Below, piece after piece: positions 24,128-32,487 of a DNA stretch of 37,281 bases (its first letter is position 1; every line of letters begins with the position of its first letter). The stretch is taken from IMG/VR virus record IMGVR_UViG_3300006736_000024, positions 1-37,281 of that record; one strand, written 5' to 3'. The position numbers and the translations under genes are program-made. The DNA comes from a virus. Below the pieces are notes generated by a model. It had not been told where the DNA came from. It did no database searches and saw only the letters and a list, made by a program, of their open reading frames with translations.

Positions 24128-25292
24128 CTTGCCTCACAAAAAAAAGTCCATTGTCGCGCATGAAGTCTCGCCCCATTGTCGATGCCTTGCGGATGGCGTG
24201 GGTTGCTTCGGCATCCCAAGACCAACCGGCCATTTCGAATTTATCAATCCAATAGTTTCGGTTCTGGCAATTCACATGGCGATGTCCCGGCGTACCGGGC
24301 GGTGCAAACGTGATCAGCGCCGACTTCGCCATCGCAAATGTCGCCATGTAATTATCGATATATTGCTCTTCAACGTGTTCGACAAATTCCACCGACCATG
24401 CCAGATCGAACTCTTTATTGTCGATCCCCAGCGAACCCTTGGTGTAATCGTGAACGATCGTCGGAGCGCGGCGCTCCATGACTTCGCCGTCGATGCCCAG
24501 CCCATCCATCTGGAAAGTATCGTGGGCATATTCCAACATGCCACCGGTCCCGCATCCGATATCGATCATCGACTGCACCCGCCGGTTATCGATCAGCCAC
24601 TCAAGCGCACCATGATCGATATGGCAGCGCCCGAACGATCCACCAAGATGATCCGGCGTTTCCGTTGCCGCCGGCTTGGTTTGCATATCAACATACGGCT
24701 TTACGATGTAGCCATAAAATTGTTCAAGCACCATCAGGTCAGCATCGAGTAGCGGGCTGGCCGGGCAGATCACAACATTCATGCCGCGCCCTTGGCAGTA
24801 TCCCAGCCAGTAGGACATACAGGCCATGTACCGGGCGACCGTTTCCGATTGCCGGGGATGCATCCGGCCCATGCCGCCATACAGATAATCGCAGCCGAAT
24901 ATGGTCAGTTCCTTGACGCCGATCAGCGCCGCATAAGCTGCGATGTAGCTGACCGATCCATTGAAGTACGGTCGAGCGCCCGGCATGTTCAGAACCTCTT
25001 CCAGAGGATATGCCAGCGCCTTCGGGTTCCTTGGTTGCGATGTAAAGAACGGTTCCTGAGTAGTCTGAAACCATTGTGCGAATGCCGGCGTCCGGTTGAC
25101 GCATGTGAGATAATCGTCCATCGCAAATGACAGATCGACATTGATCACCGCGCCGGCGGCGTTCACGCCCCAGACTTCGTCATGGTCGATGACCACAGCG
25201 TCTGATGACATGATGTCCATGTATTCTGACTTGGATGGGCCAAGGCCGACCAAGATAACCTTCTCAGGCACTTTGCCTGTCGGATGCTCCAT
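24120..25292 (-). CDS. Maf/DUF115-like domain fused to SAM methyltransferase
   Basis: A 390-residue two-domain protein. Residues 10-200 start KVILVGLGPSKSEYMD and include VWGVNAAGA and TIFGCDYLYGG. They resemble the DUF115/Maf-type (6-hydroxymethylpterin pyrophosphokinase-like) fold linked to surface glycan or nucleotide-sugar chemistry. Residues 225-390 form a class I methyltransferase: the SAM loop is IDIGCGTGG (243-251), with an acidic residue after strand 2 (GID near 268) and a SVEFVEHVEEQ helix (300-310). It lies between capsid and tail genes, just after a terminator hairpin, with GGGGGAAAG before its ATG. It might modify a virion protein or a host surface sugar; target is unknown. Confidence 0.75.
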   Translation of the reverse strand: MEHPTGKVPEKVILVGLGPSKSEYMDIMSSDAVVIDHDEVWGVNAAGAVINVDLSFAMDDYLTCVNRTPAFAQWFQTTQEPFFTSQPRNPKALAYPLEEVLNMPGARPYFNGSVSYIAAYAALIGVKELTIFGCDYLYGGMGRMHPRQSETVARYMACMSYWLGYCQGRGMNVVICPASPLLDADLMVLEQFYGYIVKPYVDMQTKPAATETPDHLGGSFGRCHIDHGALEWLIDNRRVQSMIDIGCGTGGMLEYAHDTFQMDGLGIDGEVMERRAPTIVHDYTKGSLGIDNKEFDLAWSVEFVEHVEEQYIDNYMATFAMAKSALITFAPPGTPGHRHVNCQNRNYWIDKFEMAGWSWDAEATHAIRKASTMGRDFMRDNGLFFVRQDD

Positions 25293-25300
25293 TTTCTTTC

Positions 25301-25340
25301 CCCCGAAAGAAACGGGCGGTAACCAGATGGCTACCGCCCG
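25301..25340 (-). terminator. Terminator-like hairpin after the capsid genes
   Basis: CGGGCGGTA pairs perfectly with TACCGCCCG around a 10-base loop. On the minus strand TTTCTTTC follows. It would trim transcription after the capsid and decoration genes, lowering tail-gene expression relative to capsid. The pyrimidine tract also lies near the next gene's ribosome-binding site. Confidence 0.75.
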
Positions 25341-25351
25341 ATGACTTCAGC

Positions 25352-25861
25352 CTATTCGGTGTACAAGATCACCACCGACATCGTGCCGCCGCCAACTACG
25401 TTGGCATCGACAAGCTTCAGCTTGATATCGACATCCGTTTTGGGATCGGTCGTTACAGACGCGATATGATCCCAGAGCGGAATACCGTATGAACTGATCG
25501 ACGCACCCTGCGTGATCAGCGCGCCCGAACCGGCGCTGGTAACGTCATGTCCATTGGACAATGCGTCAGGATCGTCGGTGAAGTCCGACTTGCCCGACAT
25601 ATTGTACACGCCGACATCGACCGTGGGACTACCCGTGGTAGTGAGATCATCCCAATAAACGGTCGATTGCGGAAGGATCAACGCATTCGACGGCAAACGT
25701 GCCATCAAATATGTCGAGGACGCGGTATCAGCCGCCCCCACTTCCACAGTGTCGAACCATACGCGCACATTGCCGCCAGCCTGACCGGGAGAGGCCAGAT
25801 CACGCGGCGTATTGTCCAACCCATCCATGACGAGCGAACCGACTAAAGTAACTACAGCCAT
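25352..25861 (-). CDS. Virion structural protein (possible capsid decoration)
   Basis: A 169-residue beta-rich protein, high in Thr, Ser, Val and Gly, directly after the major capsid gene and before a terminator. It begins MAVVTLVGSLVMDG and contains a RLPSNALILPQSTVYWDDLT segment, typical of phage head-proximal proteins of this size. A decoration or head-stabilising role is likely from position and composition. No catalytic motif seen. Confidence 0.6.
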   Translation of the reverse strand: MAVVTLVGSLVMDGLDNTPRDLASPGQAGGNVRVWFDTVEVGAADTASSTYLMARLPSNALILPQSTVYWDDLTTTGSPTVDVGVYNMSGKSDFTDDPDALSNGHDVTSAGSGALITQGASISSYGIPLWDHIASVTTDPKTDVDIKLKLVDANVVGGGTMSVVILYTE

Positions 25862-25875
25862 TGTTCAGTCCTCCT

Positions 25876-26760
25876 CTAGGTTGGGTCACACTCAATGTAT
25901 CCGACTTTCTCTTCTTCCATGCGGGTTGCCCCGATAGCCATAGAAGCGAATACCTGAGTGGCGTGGTTTTTGTCTGCCCGTTCCGAAATCTTGATCGTCG
26001 GTTGGGCGGCGATGCCAAGCAACAGACCGTCTTGCGCGAAGTACAAGACCTTGTCATCAGAGTTGCCGTCGGTTTCAATCCGCTGGGTCCGAATAAATTC
26101 GAAACCAAGGAAGCTATCGACTTCGCCCTGTACAAGGGCTTTGACCGTGTTGAAATCGGAACTGGTGATTTCGGTTTCGGCCAGCAAGTTCTGAAGTTGC
26201 TTGGCGTTGATGACACAATACCGGCGGATGTCGGGATCGACATCGTTGGCATCAAGGTTCTGCTTGGCAGCCCTCAATTTGCCGATATTCAATCCGGTGT
26301 CAGCCGCCGGATCGATCCCGACTTGAACGTCCACCGTCATGGTTGCGTCATAAGAGGTCGAAGTGCCGCCGGCAACACCCGTGTAGGCAGTGCCATCGGC
26401 TGCGTCGATGATGGCATCATCCATCGATCGGCCCATCGCAAAGGCGGCTGCCTGTGCATAAGGTCCGGTCGGATCGATGAGCATACGGACGCGATCTTCA
26501 TCATCGATGAGGTCGGCCCAATCATAATCGAGCATCGAAACGCGACGACGAGCGTGGGGCGTATCCATCCTTGGCGTATCGGAATGCCGGCTGGTGCGCT
26601 GACGCGCATTCGTCGATCCGATCTGCTCAAAGAAACTGTTCTTGCCGACCACTGTTTCAACGCGAACGGCATTCCGCAAACGGGAGCCTTTCTGTTGAGC
26701 CAGATGCGCGACATTACCCGCGTATTGCTCGACCATCGCTGTGGTAATTTGAACAGACAT
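25876..26760 (-). CDS. Major capsid protein
   Basis: A 294-residue protein in the correct place after scaffold. It resembles major capsid proteins of small podoviruses: an N-terminal arm (QITTAMVEQYAGNVAHLAQQ), then HSDTPRMDTPHARR, DYDWADLIDDEDRVRMLIDP and FAMGRSMDDAIIDAADG. The C-terminus has a SFLGFEFIRTQRI strand. It should form the HK97-fold shell. GGATAGACAT precedes the ATG, and it has its own 121-base leader, which suggests separate control of expression. Confidence 0.88.
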   Translation of the reverse strand: MSVQITTAMVEQYAGNVAHLAQQKGSRLRNAVRVETVVGKNSFFEQIGSTNARQRTSRHSDTPRMDTPHARRRVSMLDYDWADLIDDEDRVRMLIDPTGPYAQAAAFAMGRSMDDAIIDAADGTAYTGVAGGTSTSYDATMTVDVQVGIDPAADTGLNIGKLRAAKQNLDANDVDPDIRRYCVINAKQLQNLLAETEITSSDFNTVKALVQGEVDSFLGFEFIRTQRIETDGNSDDKVLYFAQDGLLLGIAAQPTIKISERADKNHATQVFASMAIGATRMEEEKVGYIECDPT

Positions 26761-26881
26761 ATGTCTATCCTTTCAGCTTTGGTTAAAACAAAGGGTTCAT
26801 CGCCGGGTTACCCGTTGCCGGACCCCACTACCAATCGCTGGCTATGCGGCGGGACTATCCCCACAGTCTGCATCGGGCCTG
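26761..26881 (-). promoter_or_regulatory. Leader of the major capsid gene
   Basis: This is one of the few real gaps between late genes (121 bases). It holds small inverted repeats (CTTTG/CAAAG, CGGGT/ACCCG) on the minus strand just upstream of the capsid ribosome-binding site. I see no convincing -10/-35 pair. It may carry a late promoter of unknown type or an mRNA-stability element. Confidence 0.3.
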
Positions 26882-27775
26882 TTAAGGTTGTCCGATTGTT
26901 ACAACGATATCGCTGCCTTGCCCATCGCTGGGGTAGGCGTGTTCATAAAGCTGCGTTAGCCGATCGTTCAGCTTCTGATATTCAGCATGGCTCTTATCCA
27001 TTAGCGCCGGGTTGGCGCGAAGAGCCGATATTTCATCCTTGGCATCTTGCGGCGTGATACCGAAATTAGCATTGCGGCCTTCCTTGAACTGGCCGGTTTC
27101 GCCGATCTTCATTCCGGCCTCGACGAAAGCATCGACCAGCATGGGATGATTACCCGCGCCGGTTTCGGTCAGCCAGTTAGCCAGTTCTTCGCCACCGAAT
27201 TCGATAACCGCCCGGCGACCGGCTGCGATGCGTTCGTCATAAGCATTTCCATACTTCTCATGCAGTTGCTTATCCCATGCATCGACTTCGGCCTGACCGT
27301 TGGTCATCTGCGTTGTTGCAGTTCCCATTGCCCGCTCGACAAATTTATCGTGCAGCAATTCGGCCTGTTCCGGCGTCAGCTTCGCCTCATGGAAAAGTTC
27401 GCGCATATCGGCGGCGAGGTTCTGATCGTAACCGTTTTCGAACCCCTCCGGTATCCGCATCGAATAGGACGAACTTTCCGCCGGGACGCCAAGCCGGTCC
27501 CAGCCATCCCAAGACAGAATGTCTTCGCCATCGATCGGCGCAGCCATCTTGTCGGAACTGGAATAGACTTTTTCCAAGCTTGCATATGACTTGAGAACAT
27601 CGTCGGCGGAACCCCATCCCTTGCCGGCGATGTAATCGTGATATTCACTGTCGGCCCAATCGGTAGCACCTGGCGCTACCTCGACGGCAGCTTGGTCAGG
27701 GGCAGCGGCGACAGCATCTTGCTCCGGTGTATTGGCAACCGGGTTACCCGTTTCAACGGACCCATCATCAGCCAT
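26882..27775 (-). CDS. Scaffolding (capsid assembly) protein
   Basis: A 297-residue acidic protein between the portal region and the capsid, the usual place for T7 gp9-like scaffold. It has an acidic disordered N-terminus and an SEYHDYIAGKGWGSADDVLKSY motif (about residues 44-65, split after 'GKGW'). The rest is helical, with LTPEQAELLHDKFVERA (131-147) and a C-terminal DARxNPALM-type segment, SALRANPALMDKSHAEYQKL. It guides shell assembly and is then lost. Start ATG 27775 is chosen because GGAG stands nine bases upstream; a start six codons earlier is possible. Confidence 0.85.
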   Translation of the reverse strand: MADDGSVETGNPVANTPEQDAVAAAPDQAAVEVAPGATDWADSEYHDYIAGKGWGSADDVLKSYASLEKVYSSSDKMAAPIDGEDILSWDGWDRLGVPAESSSYSMRIPEGFENGYDQNLAADMRELFHEAKLTPEQAELLHDKFVERAMGTATTQMTNGQAEVDAWDKQLHEKYGNAYDERIAAGRRAVIEFGGEELANWLTETGAGNHPMLVDAFVEAGMKIGETGQFKEGRNANFGITPQDAKDEISALRANPALMDKSHAEYQKLNDRLTQLYEHAYPSDGQGSDIVVTIGQP

Positions 27776-28052
27776 TGTCTTCATCTCCTTCATCAGTTTC
27801 TAAAACCATATTGAGGATGCGCTCCTCATCCAGCGACAGGATGCCGATAATGCGCCGCACCATATCCTGCGCTCCGGTGCGATGTTGCAGTTCAGAATTG
27901 TCAGTATTGCCGATGATCGAAAAGATGCCACTGGTCTTCATCATGTCCTTGAAGACCACCTTGCCATCGGGCGTATGCAGAAACACATTGCGATAGCATT
28001 GCAAAATATGTTGCTGAAGTTTTGCTTGCGCTTCGACGGCTTCATCCGCCAT
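27768..28052 (-). CDS. Bbp19-family phage protein
   Basis: A 94-residue protein with the Bbp19 signature: NVFLHTPDGKVVFKDMMKTSGIF, split here between 'KVVF' and 'KDMM'. A helical C-terminus follows. The family lies between portal and scaffold genes in many podoviruses and is thought to be a minor head or assembly protein. It is coupled to the portal gene (TGATG) and overlaps the scaffold start by eight bases. Confidence 0.75.
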   Translation of the reverse strand: MADEAVEAQAKLQQHILQCYRNVFLHTPDGKVVFKDMMKTSGIFSIIGNTDNSELQHRTGAQDMVRRIIGILSLDEERILNMVLETDEGDEDNG

Positions 28053-29674
28053 CAGTTTTGCGCCATGTCAGATATCTGCGCGACCTTGAGCGCGGCATCG
28101 GCGGTTTGCGGTGCCGCCTGTAGCGCAGCTTGCATATTTTGTTGCTGGGCGCGTTGCTGGCGCACTTGCTGAATTTCTTCTTTGCGCTTCATAATCTTCA
28201 TCGGCGCACCGTTGGTTTCCGATAGCAAGCGGACGATCTCATCATTGTTGAAATTATCCATCACGCTGGGATCGACGGCGGCGATCGGCTGCACCATCTC
28301 CAGTGTCCGCAATATGGCAACGCCCTCTTCGGCCTTCATGGCCCGCGATAGCGGCGAAGTATATTCGATTTCGAATTCGCCTTGGGCCTCGATCAGGATG
28401 TCGGGGAACGGCGGCAGCAAGTCTTGGCGCTGCAAGATCGCCAGTTCACGTTCGACCAGCGGGCCTAGTGTCTCACTTTGCTGACGGCCTACCGTGGGCG
28501 CAAGTAGCGCACCCTTTTCTTGGGCGCGGGTTAACACCTCCGTAGCTGTCATGGAAGGTGTCTCCACCAGTATCTGGAAGAGTGTCACCAAGAATGCATC
28601 ATTGATGACGCGCCGGCGTTGTTCCATCAGGTCGAGGCCGATGTCTACCCTCGCACCGGTCTGGAGCGGCTGCACCGGAGCCTGTGACCGACCGTCCAAC
28701 CGGGCGAAGGTAGACCCGCCCGGCTTTGTATTCACCGGGAACACCACGCCGTCATCGGCGATCAGCAATGGGGGATCGACCACCTTCTGACCGGCGCGGA
28801 TCACGGTTTTCGACATCTCGTTCAACATCTTGATGTCGGGCAATACGGTCATCGCCGGCGACCGGCCATAGACCTCATTTGGCCCGGTGGTGTATCTGCC
28901 GGGAATGTACGGCATCTCTTGGAAGCCGCCTTCTTCGATTTTATGCTGGCCTTCCATTTCGAAGTAGGCTGAAAACCAAGGCATATTCTGGCGATCGCGG
29001 CGCGTGATGTCGCGATCGGTGCGCGGCATGACAACGTGCAAAAGCTTCACCCGCTCATCGGGTTGCTTTTCGATCTTGCGCTTCATGCTGGTCGAAAGGT
29101 CGCCATCTTCGAACATCCGCAAGACTTGCCGGGCGGCAACATCGATGACGCGGAACACCGTATCGATGTTTCCCATCTCATCTTCGGCCAAGAAGGTATT
29201 CATCAGATGCACATTGCGGTAGCGCATTCCGGCGACCGGGTCTTCATCGACAAACAGAACCGAATTGCCGAACGCGCCAAGGGACATATATCCCTCATGC
29301 ATCTGGCTGGCGAAGTTCGCCTTTGGCCGACCGCGCCATCTAAAGAGAATATCCTCGACGGCATCGAACCATAGCCGGGCATCGTCATCCTGATCGACAA
29401 ATGGATTGGATGCTCTCAGCGTATGCCATCGCGATCCACGCGGCGTCAGCAAACTTTCGACTGCCGCCGCGAACCGTTCCAGCGCCAGCGCCGCCGATGC
29501 ATCATATTGCAGGGCAGTCCGCTTGTCGCCGGGCGTCCTCTCGCCGGTGAATTCCGCCGACCTGGTCAGAATGCGTTCAGCGACTTCTTGCCAGTGCCAT
29601 TCGAAATTAGCCCGCACCCGCTTCAGTTCTTCGAAGCGCCGGAAGATTTCGTCGGTATCGGTTGTATGGATCAT
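28052..29674 (-). CDS. Portal protein (T7-type head-to-tail connector)
   Basis: A 540-residue protein of typical connector length. The first 90 residues carry RANFEWHWQEVAERI, then a KRTALQYDASAALALERFAAA segment and ESLLTPRGSRWHTL. Later regions include YRNVHLMNTFLAEDEMGNIDT and GYIPGRYTTG-type stretches seen in this family. It forms the dodecameric ring at one capsid vertex through which DNA is packaged and ejected. The C-terminal 30 residues are Gln-rich (QQVRQQRAQQQ). The start is coupled to the preceding stop (TGATG). Confidence 0.92.
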   Translation of the reverse strand: MIHTTDTDEIFRRFEELKRVRANFEWHWQEVAERILTRSAEFTGERTPGDKRTALQYDASAALALERFAAAVESLLTPRGSRWHTLRASNPFVDQDDDARLWFDAVEDILFRWRGRPKANFASQMHEGYMSLGAFGNSVLFVDEDPVAGMRYRNVHLMNTFLAEDEMGNIDTVFRVIDVAARQVLRMFEDGDLSTSMKRKIEKQPDERVKLLHVVMPRTDRDITRRDRQNMPWFSAYFEMEGQHKIEEGGFQEMPYIPGRYTTGPNEVYGRSPAMTVLPDIKMLNEMSKTVIRAGQKVVDPPLLIADDGVVFPVNTKPGGSTFARLDGRSQAPVQPLQTGARVDIGLDLMEQRRRVINDAFLVTLFQILVETPSMTATEVLTRAQEKGALLAPTVGRQQSETLGPLVERELAILQRQDLLPPFPDILIEAQGEFEIEYTSPLSRAMKAEEGVAILRTLEMVQPIAAVDPSVMDNFNNDEIVRLLSETNGAPMKIMKRKEEIQQVRQQRAQQQNMQAALQAAPQTADAALKVAQISDMAQN

Positions 29675-29880
29675 CAGACCCCCAAGAATGTATTGCGCCG
29701 GATGCCGGCGATGTCGGTGACCGGGTCAGGCGATTGGACCCCATCCAAAGTATTGGGCGGCGGTGTCCCGCCGCCGATCGTGGATTGCGCCAGCCGGGTT
29801 GCCTTGGCAAGGCGCGATCCGAACTCGCCGGCATTCTTGCCGATTTGCTGCCGTGCGCCGATCACTTGCGAGCCGCACAT
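29674..29880 (-). CDS. Small virion-region protein starting Met-Cys
   Basis: A 68-residue protein starting MCGSQVIGARQQIGKNAGEF, then a Pro/Gly-rich end. GGGAGG seven bases upstream, within the end of the previous gene, supports the start. It lies between the Gly-rich protein and the portal. Possibly a minor head protein; no family recognised. Confidence 0.6.
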   Translation of the reverse strand: MCGSQVIGARQQIGKNAGEFGSRLAKATRLAQSTIGGGTPPPNTLDGVQSPDPVTDIAGIRRNTFLGV

Positions 29881-29882
29881 GG

Positions 29883-30476
29883 TTAGCCTCCCAAGGTCGA
29901 AGCGCCGGCGCGTGGCCGGGGTTGCCCTGATGCGCGGGCGTCTGGCCCATCGCTATCGACGGGATCATTTGTATTGAACGATGGCCCGCCCAGCGTCGAT
30001 TGCGTTCCGCCGCCGGTATTGGTCGAGCCGGGACCAGTGATGCCAAGCGCATCGCCGATGTTGCCATCGATGCCCAGCGCCGATGGAAGTGACCCGCTGA
30101 CATTGCCATTGATGTCGATGCCAGCCACATTGCCAGATCGACCCGTGACGATGTCGGCAACCGTGCCGATCGTTGAAATCGCCAGCCCCGGCAGACCGCC
30201 GATCGCCAAGCTGCCCAGCGTACCAAGTACGCCGAATTCGCCCGGCCCGATCGCATCGCGACCAGAGACTATGCCGGAAAAGAAATCACCTATGGTTTCG
30301 CCGATGCCCTGCGCTTGAAAACCTTCGGTGCCGGAAACGCCGCCGGTGTCGGAAGTGAAACCAAACTGTTCATTGAACTCTTCATCTTCAAGGTCTTGGC
30401 CGGTAAAATCAACAACGCCCTCATCGCCGACTGCATCATCACCACCGCCACCACCGCCACCACCACTGCCGCACAT
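29883..30476 (-). CDS. Gly-rich putative minor virion protein
   Basis: A 197-residue protein starting MCGS, followed by a run of glycines, an acidic region, then glycine-spaced hydrophobic stretches (LGTLGSLAIGGLPGLAISTIG). The C-terminus is disordered and rich in Gly, Ser and Asn. Such low-complexity proteins near the portal are often ejected minor head proteins, but nothing specific is recognised. Coupled to the neighbour upstream (one-base overlap). Confidence 0.55.
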   Translation of the reverse strand: MCGSGGGGGGGGDDAVGDEGVVDFTGQDLEDEEFNEQFGFTSDTGGVSGTEGFQAQGIGETIGDFFSGIVSGRDAIGPGEFGVLGTLGSLAIGGLPGLAISTIGTVADIVTGRSGNVAGIDINGNVSGSLPSALGIDGNIGDALGITGPGSTNTGGGTQSTLGGPSFNTNDPVDSDGPDARASGQPRPRAGASTLGG

Positions 30477-30682
30477 CAGCCTAGTGTCCTTCGTCCGATG
30501 TTAGCTTCGGCGGTGTCGCCTTGCGATCCGGTCAGGATGGTCGAGCGCCGGCCTTTCCGACCAGCCGCCCGGCGCCGGCGATCGTCGCCAGACTGAACCG
30601 CTTCGGGATCAGACTGCGATGGCGGCGTTGCCGCCGCGACTTGCTGGGCCGGCTGAACTTGCGGCGCACTAAAAAAACACAT
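30476..30682 (-). CDS. Small basic head-region protein
   Basis: A 68-residue protein with MCFFSAPQVQPAQQVAAATPP at the start (21 residues, split after 'VAAA'), a basic Arg run (DDRRRRAAGRKGRR) and a conserved-looking STILTGSQGD segment near the end. Proteins of this size and pattern are frequent between terminase and portal in podoviruses. GGAG seven bases upstream supports the start. Function unknown, perhaps a minor head protein. Confidence 0.6.
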   Translation of the reverse strand: MCFFSAPQVQPAQQVAAATPPSQSDPEAVQSGDDRRRRAAGRKGRRSTILTGSQGDTAEANIGRRTLG

Positions 30683-31193
30683 TGTCTCTCTCCATTCTCG
30701 ACCGCGTGATCGAATAGCAATGATAAGTCTTGCGGGCCGATGAAAAGTCTTCGACCGTTGCCTCTCTAATGAAGCCGAAAGCTTCTAACCATCTATGGGC
30801 GGTGTCGTGACCTTCCATCGACCAGCAATCCAAGCGCACCGCTTCGGTACGCAATATCTCTTGCGAGAATTCACGCCGGATATATTTGGTCACACTCATG
30901 GCGACATCCCGCCATTCGTCGGTCGCAAACATCCAGCATGACCAGACCTTGGGAAACCTTTCCGATGCGCCAAAGGCAACCACCGGCTTGCCATCCTTCA
31001 AGGCAACATACTTGCGGCCCCGCGATACAGAGTAGGCGGCCAGGTCTTCGGCAGTCGGGTTCCAAAGGTGCGGGTATATCTCTTCCGCGTCCAGCTTCCG
31101 CATCCGCCGGGCAACGTAAACTACCTCAGAATAATTCGCCGGGACTATCTCAACCGAACGCGCCGTCGCCGGCGTCGATAACAGGCCGTCCAT
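30669..31193 (-). CDS. T7 gp13-like (DUF2833) GNAT-fold protein
   Basis: A 174-residue protein. It resembles the DUF2833/T7 gp13 group: VARRMRKLDAEEI near residue 27, then KYVALKDGKPVVAFGASE, then VWSCWMFATDEWRDV, and a C-terminal MEGHDTAHRWLEAFGF segment typical of acetyltransferase-like folds. T7 gp13 is needed for virion assembly, so an assembly role is likely. It overlaps terminase by 44 bases. Confidence 0.75.
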   Translation of the reverse strand: MDGLLSTPATARSVEIVPANYSEVVYVARRMRKLDAEEIYPHLWNPTAEDLAAYSVSRGRKYVALKDGKPVVAFGASERFPKVWSCWMFATDEWRDVAMSVTKYIRREFSQEILRTEAVRLDCWSMEGHDTAHRWLEAFGFIREATVEDFSSARKTYHCYSITRSRMERDNVFF

Positions 31194-32487
31194 CGGTTAG
31201 CTTTCCCGTCCGCGCCATGATCGCGATGTCATCGCTATCGTCGCCATCTCTTACCCCTACGGCTAAATATCTGAGTGCATCACAAAAATGAGATGACCAA
31301 TCGTGATTGGGCCGGCTATTGTATACCCCAGTGCGGTCATTCATCGTTCTATGATAATGCCTGACCGCCTTGAGCGCCGGCAGTGTATTGCCCCGATCCC
31401 AGTACATGCGACCGATCGATCCGCGCACGGCTTCGATGCCGTCCATCACCGTCAGCTTGGCAACCACGGTCGGGCGGATGTTCATGGCTTGCAGCATCTC
31501 ATACCGGCTGGAGCCGGAACCAAGTTCGCGCACCAGAACGTCATGCGGGAAGTAATGCCGCCCGTACATATAGGGCCGTTCTTTCAGTACCTTTGCGTAG
31601 TGATGCAGACCTTCGCCGCTGGCTTCATAGCAGTCGATGATCCTGATTTCATTCCGGTGCAACTGGAAAAACAGGATCGCGGTCGCATCCGCCATGCCCA
31701 AATCCCATGCGGTATGCACTTCGATGTTTGCATCCCACGGCACGTTGCCGATCTGGTTATTGGCTTCGGCCCGGTCGAGGGCTTCGGCCCAGATGGCCCC
31801 TACGAGAGCGGCTGACCAGCTTACCTCATATTCTTGTTGATATTGGCTTTCGTCCATCGTGGCGCGGGCATTCTCAAGTTCCGCTTCCAGCAAGACCCCG
31901 GTTTTTGATGCCGGCATCCGCATGGCAAACCAATCGGGATCGCCTTGCTCCATCATCAGAAGAGCGTGATCGTAAATATCCTTGAACTGGTTATCGCCTC
32001 TTGGAGTTCCGATCCAGAGGCACAGGCCAGTGCCAAAATCAGAAAGCGCCGGGCGAACGATCTCAGGGTACAGCCGGCTATTCATATCGGCGAACTCATC
32101 AAGCACCGCCGCATCGAGCCTCATGCCGCGCAATGCATCGGGGTTCTCAGCGCCCAGCAACCAGATGCGCTTGCCGTCCGGCAGATCGATCCGCAACTCA
32201 GCTTCATTGAAATTCACGCCGGGTATGACGCCCGCGTATTCGCGGAACATCGCCCATGCAATTCTTTTGGCCGCGCCATAGGTCGGCGCGATGTATGCCC
32301 CCTGCGCTCCCTTGTTGGGGTTGGTCAGTATTTCTTGCAACAGCCAATTGGTTGCCATAGCTGTTTTGCCGAACCGGCGGTGACAGACCGCCACAGAAAA
32401 ACGCCGGCAGTTCTCATGGAACTCAGCCTGATAAGGTCGAGGCCGGTACGGAATGATGATCGACTGAACGGTTTGCTTCTTAGCCAT
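31150..32487 (-). CDS. terL: Terminase large subunit
   Basis: A 445-residue packaging motor. The ATPase domain has the Walker A CHRRFGKTA (35-43) and Walker B AAVLDEF (126-132), then a likely coupling motif (GTPRG, 160-164). The nuclease domain starts with TAWDLG (Asp262) and has the late HFCDAL acidic site near the C-terminus. It pumps and cuts phage DNA at the portal. ATG 32487 is chosen because GGTGAGG precedes it; it overlaps the oxygenase gene by eight bases. Confidence 0.93.
   Translation of the reverse strand: MAKKQTVQSIIIPYRPRPYQAEFHENCRRFSVAVCHRRFGKTAMATNWLLQEILTNPNKGAQGAYIAPTYGAAKRIAWAMFREYAGVIPGVNFNEAELRIDLPDGKRIWLLGAENPDALRGMRLDAAVLDEFADMNSRLYPEIVRPALSDFGTGLCLWIGTPRGDNQFKDIYDHALLMMEQGDPDWFAMRMPASKTGVLLEAELENARATMDESQYQQEYEVSWSAALVGAIWAEALDRAEANNQIGNVPWDANIEVHTAWDLGMADATAILFFQLHRNEIRIIDCYEASGEGLHHYAKVLKERPYMYGRHYFPHDVLVRELGSGSSRYEMLQAMNIRPTVVAKLTVMDGIEAVRGSIGRMYWDRGNTLPALKAVRHYHRTMNDRTGVYNSRPNHDWSSHFCDALRYLAVGVRDGDDSDDIAIMARTGKLTDGRPVIDAGDGAFG

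Noticed and set aside
25861-27057. A 398-codon rightward open frame across the capsid genes
   Set aside because: It is antisense to the clearly recognised capsid and decoration genes, has no recognisable motif and lies wholly in shadow of a strong coding frame.
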